A DNA stretch of 64,000 nt from Actinoplanes lobatus (GCF_014205215.1 NZ_JACHNC010000001.1:253001-317000); one strand, 5' to 3'. Positions 48,495 through 56,843 are shown, counted from the first letter of the stretch. Notes: generated by a model not told the origin, from the sequence alone. A program made the numbers and translations.

Positions 48495-50065
48495 TCGTCA
48501 CTCCGTTGCAGCTGGGACTCTTCCAGGTCGAGCTCACGCTGGGCGCGGACCAGCACCTCCTCGGGGATCCGCCCCTCGTTCCGGGCGGTCTTGAAGACGT
48601 GCCGTTCGGCACTGATCATCTCCCGCCGGAGCCGACCGTACGCCGCCGACGGGGTTTCCCGCTCCTGGCTGCCGAGCCGCTCCCACGCGTTGTTGCCACG
48701 GTTCTCCACCAGCCCGCGCAGTCGCTCCACCACCGACTCGGGCGCGCCGTCGGCGTGCTCCTCCAGCGCCTCCAGCGCGGCCCGGCCGGCCGCGTGCTGC
48801 ACCCCGGCCTCGGCCAGCGCGTCCTCGGCGCTGCTGTCCTCCCGTACGCCGAGGCGGCGGGCCAGCCACGGCAGGGTGGTGCCCTGCACCAGCAGGGTGA
48901 GCACGATGATCGCGAAGGCCACGAAGACGAACAGCTCGCGCGGGTAGACCGGGACGTTGTCCACACCCGGCGGCGGCAGCGTCTGCGCGGCGGCCAGGGT
49001 CACCACACCGCGCATCCCGGCCCAGGCGATCACGGTGGGCACGGTCGCCGGCGGCCGGTCCTCCCGGTTGCGGATCCGCGGGATGAGCCGGGCCAGATAG
49101 GTGGCCGGGTAGATCCACAGGAAACGGATCACCAGCAGCGCCGCGAACACCACGGCGGTGACCTTGAGGGTGGTGGCCGTGTCGGTCTCGATCTCGCTGA
49201 CCACGTCACGCAGTTGCAGGCCGACCAGGAGGAAGACCACGCCCTCCAGCAGGAAGACGATCAGCCGCCAGACCGCGTCCATCTGCAACCGGGAGGTGGG
49301 CGACAGCAGATAGGGGATGCGGTGCCCGAGGTAGAGCCCGGCGACGACGACGGCCACCACGCTGGACGTGTGCAGGCTCTCCGCGACGATCACCACCACG
49401 AACGGGGTGAGCAGCGCCACCGCGTCGTCGAGCAGCGGGTCCTCGACCTTCCGGTGCAGCCGGGCCGCCGCCACCGCGAACGCCAGGCCGATCAGCAGGC
49501 CGCCGCCGGCCGCGCGGCCCACCGCGAGGGTGATGTCCCAGAACCCGATCGCGGTGCCCATCAGCGCGCCGACCGAGACCCGCACCATGACCAGCGCGGT
49601 CGCGTCGTTGAGCAGGCTCTCGCCCTCGAGGATGGTGACGACCCGCCGTGGCAGGCCGACCCGGCGGGCGATCGCGGTCGCGGAGACCGCGTCCGGCGGG
49701 GCGACGATCGCCCCGAGCGCGACGCACGCGGCAAGCGGCGCGGCGGGCAAAAGCCAATGTACGAGGAAGCCCACCACCAGCGCGGTCACGACCACGAGAC
49801 CGATCGCGAGCAGTAGGATCGGCCGCAGCGCCAGCCGGAACGCGGGGACCGAGGTCTGCAGCGCCGCCACGTACAGCAGCGGGGGCAGGATCCCGATCAG
49901 CACCAGCTCCGGTTCCAGGTGCGCGTCCGGGAAGTTGGGCACGTAGGACAGACCCAGCCCGGCGACCAGCAGGACCAGCGGCGCCACGAAGCCCAGCCGG
50001 CGGGCGAGGGCCGCGCCGACCACCGAGATCGCCACCAGGACGACCGTGTCGACGATGCTCTCCAT
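48491..50065 (-). CDS. CPA1-type Na+/H+ antiporter
   Basis: The 524-residue protein has about twelve membrane helices and the CPA1 signatures ALGAIVAPPDAVSATAIARRVG, LEGESLLNDATALVMVRV (paired ion-binding Asp and Glu/Asn region) and AWAGMRGVVTLAAAQTLP. It exchanges cytoplasmic Na+ or K+ for external H+. The last about 130 residues form a charged, helical cytoplasmic tail (EDSSAEDALAEAGVQHAAGRAALEALEEHADG). The UBP finger encoded next could contact this tail, which is a guess from gene order. The ATG at 50065 is the only sensible start. Confidence 0.93.
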   Translation of the reverse strand: MESIVDTVVLVAISVVGAALARRLGFVAPLVLLVAGLGLSYVPNFPDAHLEPELVLIGILPPLLYVAALQTSVPAFRLALRPILLLAIGLVVVTALVVGFLVHWLLPAAPLAACVALGAIVAPPDAVSATAIARRVGLPRRVVTILEGESLLNDATALVMVRVSVGALMGTAIGFWDITLAVGRAAGGGLLIGLAFAVAAARLHRKVEDPLLDDAVALLTPFVVVIVAESLHTSSVVAVVVAGLYLGHRIPYLLSPTSRLQMDAVWRLIVFLLEGVVFLLVGLQLRDVVSEIETDTATTLKVTAVVFAALLVIRFLWIYPATYLARLIPRIRNREDRPPATVPTVIAWAGMRGVVTLAAAQTLPPPGVDNVPVYPRELFVFVAFAIIVLTLLVQGTTLPWLARRLGVREDSSAEDALAEAGVQHAAGRAALEALEEHADGAPESVVERLRGLVENRGNNAWERLGSQERETPSAAYGRLRREMISAERHVFKTARNEGRIPEEVLVRAQRELDLEESQLQRSDD

Positions 50066-50086
50066 GCCGGGAAGCTTAGAGAGTCA

Positions 50087-50716
50087 TCAGCCGCGTCCCC
50101 CATCTGACGGTGACGTGGTGGTGACCACGAAGGAACGGGCGACCGTCTGGGTGTAGGTCCCCTCCCGTGCCAGGTCGTCCCGCCTCAGCACCGCGTCGAC
50201 CGAGAAGACGTAGTGGCTGTTCGGCTGGAGGCCGGGCACCGTGGCGCTGACGTCACCGCACTTCGCCGGGGCGCTGCGGGTCCAGCCGATCTCGGGCTGC
50301 ACGCCGCTGACCAGGTCCTGGCTGATCGCGGTGACCCGGTAGTCGACGATGTTCGAGCCGCCCGGGTGGTACCAGGTGACCACGGCGCTGGTGCTGGACG
50401 GCGTGACCGCCAGCCCCTCGATCGGCGTGGAGTGCTTCCGCGGCGTACAGGTCGGGTTGGCGCTGCCGCTCGCGCTCGGCGACGCCGTGGGCAGCGGCGG
50501 CAGGGTGACCGACGGGGTCGGCGACGCCGTGCCGGGCGTGGTGCTGGGCGACGGCGTCGCCTGGCCCTGGTCCACCAGGATCCAGCTGGTGCCGCCCGCG
50601 GAGGTCGTCTCGTCCGCCCCGTTCCGCTCGGCCGACGACCAGGAGGAGCATCCGGCGATCAGCAGCGGCAGCACGACGGCGGACAGGGCGACGGCGGACT
50701 TCCGGTATCCCAGCAC
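50087..50716 (-). CDS. Lipoprotein with a fibronectin type III-like domain
   Basis: The 209-residue protein has a lipoprotein signal peptide ending in the lipobox LIAGC (Cys23), followed by a Ser/Thr/Pro linker (TPSPSTTPGTASPTPSVTLPP). A C-terminal FN3-like sandwich of about 90 residues follows (EGLAVTPSSTSAVVTWYHPGGSNIVDYRVTAIS and NSHYVFSVDAVLRRDD). It should be anchored to the outer face of the membrane. No partner or activity is visible; FN3 domains in actinobacteria are typically spacers or adhesion modules. It lies 21 bases upstream of the antiporter gene on the same strand but has no obvious link to it. Confidence 0.8.
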   Translation of the reverse strand: MLGYRKSAVALSAVVLPLLIAGCSSWSSAERNGADETTSAGGTSWILVDQGQATPSPSTTPGTASPTPSVTLPPLPTASPSASGSANPTCTPRKHSTPIEGLAVTPSSTSAVVTWYHPGGSNIVDYRVTAISQDLVSGVQPEIGWTRSAPAKCGDVSATVPGLQPNSHYVFSVDAVLRRDDLAREGTYTQTVARSFVVTTTSPSDGGRG

Positions 50717-50747
50717 GACAGGTGTTTCGGGCCGCGGCGGCAGAACC

Positions 50748-51413
50748 TTAGGGAATGCGGTAACACTCCCCCGCGCGCCGGGCCAGGTCCTTGGTGGCCG
50801 CCGAGTTCACCCAGGTGCCGAGGATCATGCCGGCGCCCGGGATCATCTTGGCGAACAGCCGCTTCGCGGTCTTGAGCCCGGCCATCCGGGCGAGTTTCAC
50901 ACCCAGGGTCACCAGTACGCCGGCGAGCGGCCGCCCGGAGTCACCGGTGAAGATCCGGCTGGCGCGTTCCCGTCCGGCCGCGACACCGAGTGCGGTACGG
51001 GCGGACTCGGCCAGCCGGTGCACCCGCTGGAGCACGAGCAGATCGGTGGCGCGCTCCGGGGCCGCCGGGTCGGCGCCGTACGCGGCCGCGATGTGCAGCA
51101 CCATCCGGGCCTGGGTCCAGGCGAGCACCCCGACGTCGAGGACCGCTCCGGGCAGGCCGGTCGCGCCGGACACCGCCCCGGAGACGCGGGCCAGGTTGGT
51201 GAAGTGCCGGACGGCGAGGCCGGCCAGTTGCTCCGGCTCCAACTCGGGACGGTCGGCGCGCATCCGGGCGTGCCAGTCGGCGGCCTCCGGACCGAGCCGG
51301 CGGATCGCCTCCAGAGCGAGATGCTCGGGCGCGTACTGCGGGTCGGCCTTCATCCGGGTCCACAGGGTCCCGGACGGGGCGGTGGTCTCGGGTACGGACT
51401 GCGGTCGAGTCAA
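50748..51413 (-). CDS. EcsC-family protein
   Basis: The 221-residue protein matches the EcsC pattern: a helical N-terminus, AVRHFTNLARVSGAVSGATGLPGAVLDVGVLAWTQARMVLHIAAAYG in the middle, and KRLFAKMIPGAGMILGTWVNSAATKDLARRAGECYR at the end. EcsC proteins are membrane-associated and of uncertain function. I place the start at TTG 51413, which has GGAG seven bases upstream; the frame runs on to 51482. It is divergent from the PAC2 gene. The start is the least certain part of this call. Confidence 0.75.
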   Translation of the reverse strand: MTRPQSVPETTAPSGTLWTRMKADPQYAPEHLALEAIRRLGPEAADWHARMRADRPELEPEQLAGLAVRHFTNLARVSGAVSGATGLPGAVLDVGVLAWTQARMVLHIAAAYGADPAAPERATDLLVLQRVHRLAESARTALGVAAGRERASRIFTGDSGRPLAGVLVTLGVKLARMAGLKTAKRLFAKMIPGAGMILGTWVNSAATKDLARRAGECYRIP

Positions 51414-51626
51414 AAGATCACTCCGAGGGGGCGGGGAAGGGATCCGGGCCCCATTGTGCGGGGTGCGTGCACGTCCCCCCACGAAGCGGGGTGTTCACCG
51501 TCACAGCGGTATGGCACGCGTACGGCGTACGAGATGATGCGAGAGGCCGGAATGCGAGACGCCGGCCCGCGGTTGGCAGGGAGAAGCCCGCGTCAGCGGG
51601 CGTGTGCTTCGAGAGAGGATCGCAGC

Positions 51627-52532
51627 GTGCTCGACCCACACGGGCTCTACGAGGTGACCGGTGACCTGCCGGCTCTGGACGGCCCGGTGCTCATCCAGGC
51701 GTTCACCGGTTTCGTCGACGCGGGCAGCGCCATCCAGCTGGCCCGCGACAATCTGCTGGAGCATCTGGAGAGCGAGGTCGTCGCCACGTTCGACCTGGAC
51801 CAGCTGCTGGACTACCGGTCCCGCCGCCCTCTGATGATCTTCGAGGCCGACCACTTCACCAGCTACGAGGACCCGGTCCTCGCCCTGCACCTGGTCAAGG
51901 ACCAGTTGGGCACATCGTTCCTGATGCTCGCGGGTCCCGAGCCGGACCTCCAGTGGGAGCGTTTCATCGCCGCGGTGACCGGCCTGATCGACCGTCTCGG
52001 CGTCAAGGTCACGGTCGGCCTCAACGCCATCCCGATGGCCGTCCCGCACACCCGCCCGGTCGGCGTCACGGCGCACGCCACCGACAAGCGCCTGCTCGGC
52101 GAGCACGAGTCGTGGTTGCAGCGGGTCCAGGTGCCGGCCAGTGTCGGCAACCTTCTCGAGTTCCGGCTCGGCAACTCCGGCCACGACGCGCTGGGCTACG
52201 CCGCCCACGTCCCGCACTATCTGGCCCAGACCGGCTATCCGGCGGCCGCGGAGCTGCTGCTCGACTCGGTGTCGGCGAACACCGGCCTGGCCCTGCCGAC
52301 CGGTGAGCTGCGGGAGTCCGCCAAGCTGGTCCGCGTCGAGGTGGACAAGCAGATCGCCGACGACGAGCAGGCCACCCGCCTGGTCGCCTCGCTGGAGGCA
52401 CAGTACGACGCCTTCATCCGCGGCCGTCAGGGCAATCTGCTGGCCGACTCGGACACCCCGCTGCCGACCGCGGAGGAGCTCGGCGCGGAGCTGGAGCGCT
52501 TCCTGGCCGAGCAGGGCCGCGACGACAACTGA
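51627..52532 (+). CDS. PAC2-family protein (proteasome assembly chaperone-like)
   Basis: The 301-residue protein begins LDPHGLYEVTGDLPALDGPVLIQAFTGFVDAGSAIQLA, the standard PAC2 opening, and contains MAVPHTRPVGVTAHATDKRLL and SGHDALGYAAHVPHYLAQTGYPAAAELLLDSV. In eukaryotes PAC2 helps assemble the proteasome; actinobacteria have 20S proteasomes and PAC2 relatives, but their role is not settled. The GTG at 51627 has AGAGGA upstream. A 200-base leader with a small hairpin (about 51586-51601) precedes it; no operator is recognisable. Confidence 0.88.
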   Translation: MLDPHGLYEVTGDLPALDGPVLIQAFTGFVDAGSAIQLARDNLLEHLESEVVATFDLDQLLDYRSRRPLMIFEADHFTSYEDPVLALHLVKDQLGTSFLMLAGPEPDLQWERFIAAVTGLIDRLGVKVTVGLNAIPMAVPHTRPVGVTAHATDKRLLGEHESWLQRVQVPASVGNLLEFRLGNSGHDALGYAAHVPHYLAQTGYPAAAELLLDSVSANTGLALPTGELRESAKLVRVEVDKQIADDEQATRLVASLEAQYDAFIRGRQGNLLADSDTPLPTAEELGAELERFLAEQGRDDN

Positions 52533-52540
52533 CCCACAGG

Positions 52541-52999
52541 TCAGCGATCGGGCCCGATCGCGTAGTGCCGCAGCCGGACCGGGCGGCCGTCGGGCCCGGT
52601 CCAGTCGGCGACGGCGGTGTGGGTGTGGCGCCAGCCGGTCGCCTCGTAGAAGGCGACCGCCCCGGTTCGCCGCTCGTCCTCCGGGACGTTCAGCGTGAGC
52701 GTGCGCCCGTTCCCGGCGGCCCACTCCCGGGCGACGCCGACCAGCCGCCCGGCCAGCGAACGGCGGCGGGCGGCCGGGGCGACGAAGAGCCGGGAGAGCT
52801 CGGCGTCCCGGTGGACGGCCACGTGGCCCAGCACCTCGCCGTCCGTACCGGTCGCCACCCACGAGCACAGCTCGATCTCCGGGGCGAGCCAGCGGATCGG
52901 ATCGGCCGGCCAGTTCAGCGGATAGCCGTCCGCCTCGTGGACGGCGCGCAGGACGGCCACGCAGCGCTCCAGGTCGGCCGGCTGCCGGAGCCGGATCAC
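52541..52999 (-). CDS. GNAT acetyltransferase
   Basis: The 152-residue GNAT protein has the acetyl-CoA-binding stretch LSRLFVAPAARRRSLAGRLVGVAREWA and the C-terminal GAVAFYEATGWRHTHTAV. The GTG at 52999 overlaps the stop of the methyltransferase gene (GTGA), so the two are an operon, and the product may act on the methyltransferase's product or target. Substrate unknown. It is convergent with the PAC2 gene, eight bases away. Confidence 0.85.
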   Translation of the reverse strand: MIRLRQPADLERCVAVLRAVHEADGYPLNWPADPIRWLAPEIELCSWVATGTDGEVLGHVAVHRDAELSRLFVAPAARRRSLAGRLVGVAREWAAGNGRTLTLNVPEDERRTGAVAFYEATGWRHTHTAVADWTGPDGRPVRLRHYAIGPDR

Positions 53000-53742
53000 C
53001 GGTCCTCCGCACCGAACGGCCGGAAGGCGTCGAAGTCCGGCTCGAACGGTTCGGCGGGGAGCCGGACGGCCCGGCAGCGCGGCGGGCCCGCGACGTCCGG
53101 GCCGCCGGACCCGCGCATCCGCTCGGCGGTCCGGACGCCCGCGGCGATCCGGGTGCCCCGGGCGAAGGCCTCCGGGATCACCGTCCAGCCGAGGTTGCGC
53201 TCGTAGTAGCGGACCGCGGTCCGGACCGAGGGCGCCCAGTCGTCGTCCAGGACGATCAGCCCGCCCGGTCTGACGATCCTGCGAAGGTAGTAGAGGTCGA
53301 GGAACACCTCGTGGAACCGGTGACTGCCGTCCACGAACGCCGCGTCCGCCACGATCCCGTCGGTGAGCATCCGGGGCAGCGCGAGCGACGACGGCTCCCG
53401 GATCAGGGCGGCGACCGGGCCCAGCCCGGCCTCCGCCAGCAGGCGCCATCCGGTGTCGCGGTAGGCCTCCCACTGGAACGGGTCGACGACGAGATGCCGC
53501 GGGTTCGGCCGCCCGGCCGCCAGCAGCGCCTCACCGATCGCGAGCGCCGAACTGCCGTACGCCAGCCCGATCTCGACCACCGTCTCCACCCGCTCGGCGA
53601 TCAGCAGGTCGCGGAGCAGGTCGCAGTCGCGCTCCGGCAGGGTGACCGCCGCGAAGTCCAGTTCCGGCCCGCGGGTCCACTCCGGACCCTTTTCGCGCAG
53701 CCTTCGGCGTATCTCCCGAACCCGTGCTCCAGTGTGGTCCAT
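52996..53742 (-). CDS. Class I SAM-dependent methyltransferase
   Basis: The 248-residue protein has the SAM-binding start VETVVEIGLAYGSSALAIGEAL, an acidic loop DPFQWEAYRD and the downstream ADAAFVDGSHRFHEVFLDLYYLRRIVRPGGLIVLDDDW, with the Asp-His and DDD cluster seen in Methyltransf_24-type O-methyltransferases. The substrate is probably a small molecule or glycan. GGAAGGA is five bases before the ATG. It is divergent from the unknown gene at 53857, whose promoter lies between them. Confidence 0.85.
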   Translation of the reverse strand: MDHTGARVREIRRRLREKGPEWTRGPELDFAAVTLPERDCDLLRDLLIAERVETVVEIGLAYGSSALAIGEALLAAGRPNPRHLVVDPFQWEAYRDTGWRLLAEAGLGPVAALIREPSSLALPRMLTDGIVADAAFVDGSHRFHEVFLDLYYLRRIVRPGGLIVLDDDWAPSVRTAVRYYERNLGWTVIPEAFARGTRIAAGVRTAERMRGSGGPDVAGPPRCRAVRLPAEPFEPDFDAFRPFGAEDR

Positions 53743-53757
53743 CGTCGTCCTTCCGCG

Positions 53758-53786
53758 TTGGGAATGTCGTACCCGTCGATTAGAAT
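53758..53786 (+). promoter_or_regulatory. Sigma-70-type promoter of the 53857 gene
   Basis: TTGGGA (53758-53763) and TAGAAT (53781-53786) are separated by 17 bp, a near-consensus housekeeping promoter facing right. The transcript would have a leader of about 65 bases ending in a GAGGAG ribosome-binding site. Confidence 0.65.
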
Positions 53787-53856
53787 GTATGTACGAAAGA
53801 GGGGACCTGAGCTGCGGATCTTCGGCGGATTTCCGCAGCGCGAGTGAGGAGACGAC

Positions 53857-54522
53857 GTGACGATCTCAACCACCACCCCCATGCCCGTGATCCCTCCCTA
53901 CGCGACGATGCTCGGCTTCACGCGGTATGTCTCCCGCACCGGCCCGGCGAAGGCCACCTTCGTCGGCGGCCTGCGCCGGCAGCGGGAGCGGCGGAGCGGT
54001 TTCAACCCGCACGGCCAGCTCGTCAAGGCACTGAAGGCGGACATCGCGTTCCGCACCGGCGGCAGCTACCTCGGCGGTGTCGTCGACGTGGTGAAGGACC
54101 GCTGGAAGCCGCTCTACGAGGCGTTGCGCGCCGGCGCCCGCACCTACCTGGCGTCGCTCGGCGACCCGGAGCGGGTCGATCTGGCGCAGACCCGCGACGC
54201 CATCGCCACGGTCGGGCCCCTGGCCGTGAAGATCAACCCACATTTCGGCCTGCGCTATGCCGACGGCCGGCGCGAGGCCGTCCGGCTGCACTTCGACGAG
54301 GAGCCGCCGAGCGCGGAGGCCGCGACCGCGATGCTGCACCTCATGGCCCGCCACATGGACCAGATCCTGCCCAATGCCGAGCCGGTCCTGGTCGACCTGC
54401 GGCGGGGTGTCGCCCACCGCATCGACGGGGCGGCCCGCCCGGCCGACGTCGAGAGCTGGCTCGCCGGCGAGGCGGCCGCCTTCACCGCGATGTGGGCGGC
54501 CACCGCCGCTCCGGCCGCCTGA
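53857..54522 (+). CDS. Protein of unknown function
   Basis: I do not recognise this 221-residue protein. Its first half is basic and helical (ATFVGGLRRQRERRSGFNPHGQL...). The second half has strand-like segments (LAVKINPHFGLRYADGRREAVRLHFDEE) and a helical end (ATAMLHLMARHMDQILPN). There is no signal peptide or membrane helix, so it is probably cytoplasmic. The start GTG at 53857 has GAGGAGACG upstream and a clear promoter, so it is expressed as a single gene with its own terminator. A DNA- or nucleotide-handling role cannot be excluded from sequence alone. Confidence 0.75.
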   Translation: MTISTTTPMPVIPPYATMLGFTRYVSRTGPAKATFVGGLRRQRERRSGFNPHGQLVKALKADIAFRTGGSYLGGVVDVVKDRWKPLYEALRAGARTYLASLGDPERVDLAQTRDAIATVGPLAVKINPHFGLRYADGRREAVRLHFDEEPPSAEAATAMLHLMARHMDQILPNAEPVLVDLRRGVAHRIDGAARPADVESWLAGEAAAFTAMWAATAAPAA

Positions 54523-54527
54523 CCGGT

Positions 54528-54565
54528 GCCGTTGCCCGGTGTGCTCCCCCACACCGGGCAACGGC
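54528..54565 (+). terminator. Strong hairpin terminator
   Basis: A perfect 16-bp stem (54528-54543 with 54550-54565) closes a 6-base loop six bases after the stop of the 53857 gene. It separates that gene from the leader and attenuator of the EamA gene. Confidence 0.85.
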
Positions 54566-54582
54566 GCCCGCCGATGTGGCGC

Positions 54583-54734
54583 TAGGCTGCCGGGCGTGAG
54601 TCCCTTCCCCGGCGTCCTTCCGCCGCCGCGCTCCTGACCGGAGCGCCGCCACGCCGGTCAAGTCCCGCTTGACCGGCTGTCTCGCCTTGCGCTCCGTCGC
54701 CGGCCCTTGACGACTCACTTCCGCACGGAGCGCA
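54583..54734 (+). promoter_or_regulatory. Leader attenuator with SD-sequestering hairpin
   Basis: A -10-like TAGGCT (54583-54588) lies seven bases before a short leader ORF. Downstream come four alternating segments: 1, GCGCTCC (54628-54634); 2, GGAGCGC (54640-54646); 3, GCGCTCC (54689-54695); 4, GGAGCGC (54727-54733), which contains the ribosome-binding site of the exporter gene. Segments 1 and 2 pair over five bases. The full 3-4 pairing is 10 bp (54688-54697 with 54725-54734). Segments 2 and 3 can pair instead (8 bp), leaving the ribosome-binding site free. A separate perfect 10-bp hairpin (54653-54662 with 54668-54677) sits between 2 and 3. Confidence 0.7.
54596..54637 (+). CDS. 13-residue proline-rich leader peptide
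   Basis: A GTG-initiated 13-codon ORF encodes MSPFPGVLPPPRS. Its last codons are CCG CCG CCG CGC TCC TGA, so three consecutive prolines precede the pairing segments by one or two codons. Poly-proline runs slow ribosomes. The -10-like box seven bases upstream makes it leaderless. Because the sequence is short, the assignment rests on the pairing geometry around it, not on codon use. Confidence 0.55.
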   Translation: MSPFPGVLPPPRS

Positions 54735-54735
54735 T

Positions 54736-55644
54736 GTGTTCACCACCACTTCCTCGTCCCGCGCCCTCGGGGCCCGGCTGAGCCTGTTGCAGGTCTCCGC
54801 CGCCGGCGTCCTCTGGGGCACCACCGGCGTCGTCGTCCAGGTCGTCGCCGAGCGCACCGGTCTCGGCGCCCTGGCCATCGGCTTCTACCGGCTCGCCGTC
54901 GCGGCCGCCGTCCTGCTGCTCATCGGCCTGGTCGCCCGCCGCCGGATCGTGGCCGCGTTCCGGGCGGCGCCGCTCGCCGTCACCGTGGCCGGGGTCGGGC
55001 TCGCCGCCTACCAGGCCCTCTACTTCGTGGCCGTCCGTCTCGGCGGGGTCAGCATCGCCACCGTGGTCAGCCTCGGCCTCGCTCCCGTGCTGCTGAGCGC
55101 GTGGGAGACACTGCGCACCCGGCAGCGGCCGGGCGCCGCCGCCCTCGGCGCCTCGGTGGCCGCGATCGCCGGCCTCGTGCTGATCGCCGGCGCCACCGTC
55201 GAACCGGGCGCCGCCACCGCGGCCGGTTACGGGCTGCTCGCCGCGATCGGGTCCGGCGTCGTCTACGCGGCATCCACCGCTGTCAGCCGGCACACCACCC
55301 AGGGCGTCGAGCCGCTGACCCTCACCACCCTGTCCTGCGTGATCGGCGCGGTCAGCCTGCTGCCGATCGCCGCCGTCGAAGGGCTGTCCTTCACCCCGCG
55401 GGCCACCCCGGTCGCGCTGCTCGCCTACGCCGGGGCGGTCACCACGGCGCTGGCGTACGCGCTGTTCTACACCGGGTTGCGCCGCATCTCCGGCAGCGTG
55501 GCCGTGGTGGTCACCCTGCTCGAACCACTCACCGCCGCGCTGCTCGCCGTCGTCCTGATCGACGAGCCGCTCGGCGCCGTCACCATCGTGGGCGGGCTGC
55601 TGCTGCTCGGCGCGGTGGCCACCCTCTACCTCGACGCGGGCTGA
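54736..55644 (+). CDS. EamA-family (DMT) exporter
   Basis: The 302-residue protein has ten membrane helices in two EamA repeats (LSLLQVSAAGVLWGTTGVVVQVV, then GYGLLAAIGSGVVYAASTAVS with LLAYAGAVTTALAYALFYTGLRRI and VVVTLLEPLTAALLAVVLIDEPLG). Relatives export amino acids or small metabolites; the substrate here is unknown. The GTG at 54736 has GGAG five bases upstream, and this site is part of the pairing segment 4. Expression probably depends on the leader peptide described above. Confidence 0.9.
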   Translation: MFTTTSSSRALGARLSLLQVSAAGVLWGTTGVVVQVVAERTGLGALAIGFYRLAVAAAVLLLIGLVARRRIVAAFRAAPLAVTVAGVGLAAYQALYFVAVRLGGVSIATVVSLGLAPVLLSAWETLRTRQRPGAAALGASVAAIAGLVLIAGATVEPGAATAAGYGLLAAIGSGVVYAASTAVSRHTTQGVEPLTLTTLSCVIGAVSLLPIAAVEGLSFTPRATPVALLAYAGAVTTALAYALFYTGLRRISGSVAVVVTLLEPLTAALLAVVLIDEPLGAVTIVGGLLLLGAVATLYLDAG

Positions 55645-55772
55645 TGTCGGATTCCACCAGATCGGGCAAGATTTTTCCAGGTATCCGCGCGGTAACCGCT
55701 TAGGTGCAGCCCGGTTGCGACGATTACCCCTGGTGTAAGCGGAAACTGGCGGATCTCGGGGGGCGTTCGGCC

Positions 55773-56735
55773 ATGAAGAAGCTCGGAAGCGTGGCGCTGG
55801 CGGCGGCGATCGGACTGGGTGGCTCGCTCTTCCAGCCCGTGGCGGCGGAGGCGGCGACACTGCCGAGTCTGGTCGCCTACGTGCGCGGCGGCGACGTCTA
55901 CGTGAGCAAGGGCGCCACCGAGAAGCGGCTCACCACCGGCGGCGGTCACGCCCGGCCCCGCTGGTCGCCGAACGGTCAGCAGCTCGCCTACCTGAGGAGC
56001 GGCCAGCTCTGGACCATGAAGGCCGACGGCTCCGGGCAGCGCCGCCTCACCACCCGCCCGGCGGCCGGCCCGTCATGGTCCCCGGACGGCAAATGGATCG
56101 CCTTCGCCTCGCTGTCCTGCTCCGGCGGCCCCGGCGTGTACCGGATCGCCGCCGGCGCCACGGCTGCCAAGCCGGAGGTGCTGTTCCCGCGCGACTGCCG
56201 TACCGAGGCGCTGCCGGCCGAGCGGACCGCCACCGCGCAGGCCGGCGGCTCCCTGAACGAACGGCTCCGCACCGACGACGCGGTCGCCTGGTCGCCCGAC
56301 GGGACCCGGGTCGCCTTCCGCGGCGGTGACTGCGAGTCCGTCTACGACTCCTGCCTCACCATCGGCACGGTCGCCGGCGGCGACGAGAAGACGGTCGCCG
56401 CCTACGGTGGCGGCAGCCTCCAGAACAGCGGCTTCGCCGTCGTGCCGAGCTGGCGGGCGGACGGCGCGAAACTCTCCTGGACCGCCTACCAGGAAGGCGA
56501 GACCCCCGCCGAGAGCAAGCCGGTCCACGTCATCGAATACGACACCGCCACCGGCGCCAAGCGCACCGTCGGCAGCGCCATGGACCGGGAGCTCGCCTAC
56601 ATCGACAGCGCCCGCGCCGTCATCACCAGCCAGAACAACGGCGGCTCCTGGGTCACCCTCCTCGCTCTGGCCACCGGCGCCCGGACCCCGATCCGCACCG
56701 GCTCCCAGCCCAGCGTCCAGCCGCTGCCCCACTGA
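55773..56735 (+). CDS. Secreted TolB/PD40 beta-propeller protein
   Basis: The 320-residue protein has a signal peptide (KKLGSVALAAAIGLGGSLF, cut after AEAA) and a chain of PD40/WD40-like blades: ARPRWSPNGQQLAYLRSGQLWTM, PSWSPDGKWIAFASL, VAWSPDGTRVAFRGGD, VPSWRADGAKLSWTAY. It is probably exported and binds a ligand or partner rather than acting as an enzyme. No Tol-Pal genes accompany it, as expected for a Gram-positive. The ATG at 55773 was chosen because the signal peptide starts there; the open frame extends to 55704. The leader contains a GGGGGG ribosome-binding site. Confidence 0.85.
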   Translation: MKKLGSVALAAAIGLGGSLFQPVAAEAATLPSLVAYVRGGDVYVSKGATEKRLTTGGGHARPRWSPNGQQLAYLRSGQLWTMKADGSGQRRLTTRPAAGPSWSPDGKWIAFASLSCSGGPGVYRIAAGATAAKPEVLFPRDCRTEALPAERTATAQAGGSLNERLRTDDAVAWSPDGTRVAFRGGDCESVYDSCLTIGTVAGGDEKTVAAYGGGSLQNSGFAVVPSWRADGAKLSWTAYQEGETPAESKPVHVIEYDTATGAKRTVGSAMDRELAYIDSARAVITSQNNGGSWVTLLALATGARTPIRTGSQPSVQPLPH

Positions 56736-56775
56736 CCGAGCAGCCGGCTGGGGCAGCGACCCCACCTGATCGCCT

Positions 56776-56843
56776 CCCCACAGCCCGCGATCTTGGACGA
56801 CTGACCACCGCAATCGGCAGCAAAACGTCCAAGGTCTGTGGGG
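56776..56843. repeat. Palindromic element of the GATCTTG family (copy A)
   Basis: Nested complementary blocks, CCCCACAG (56776-56783) with CTGTGGGG (56836-56843), and GATCTTGGACG (56789-56799) with CGTCCAAGGTC (56826-56836, one mismatch), make a long imperfect hairpin downstream of the propeller gene. Confidence 0.65.
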
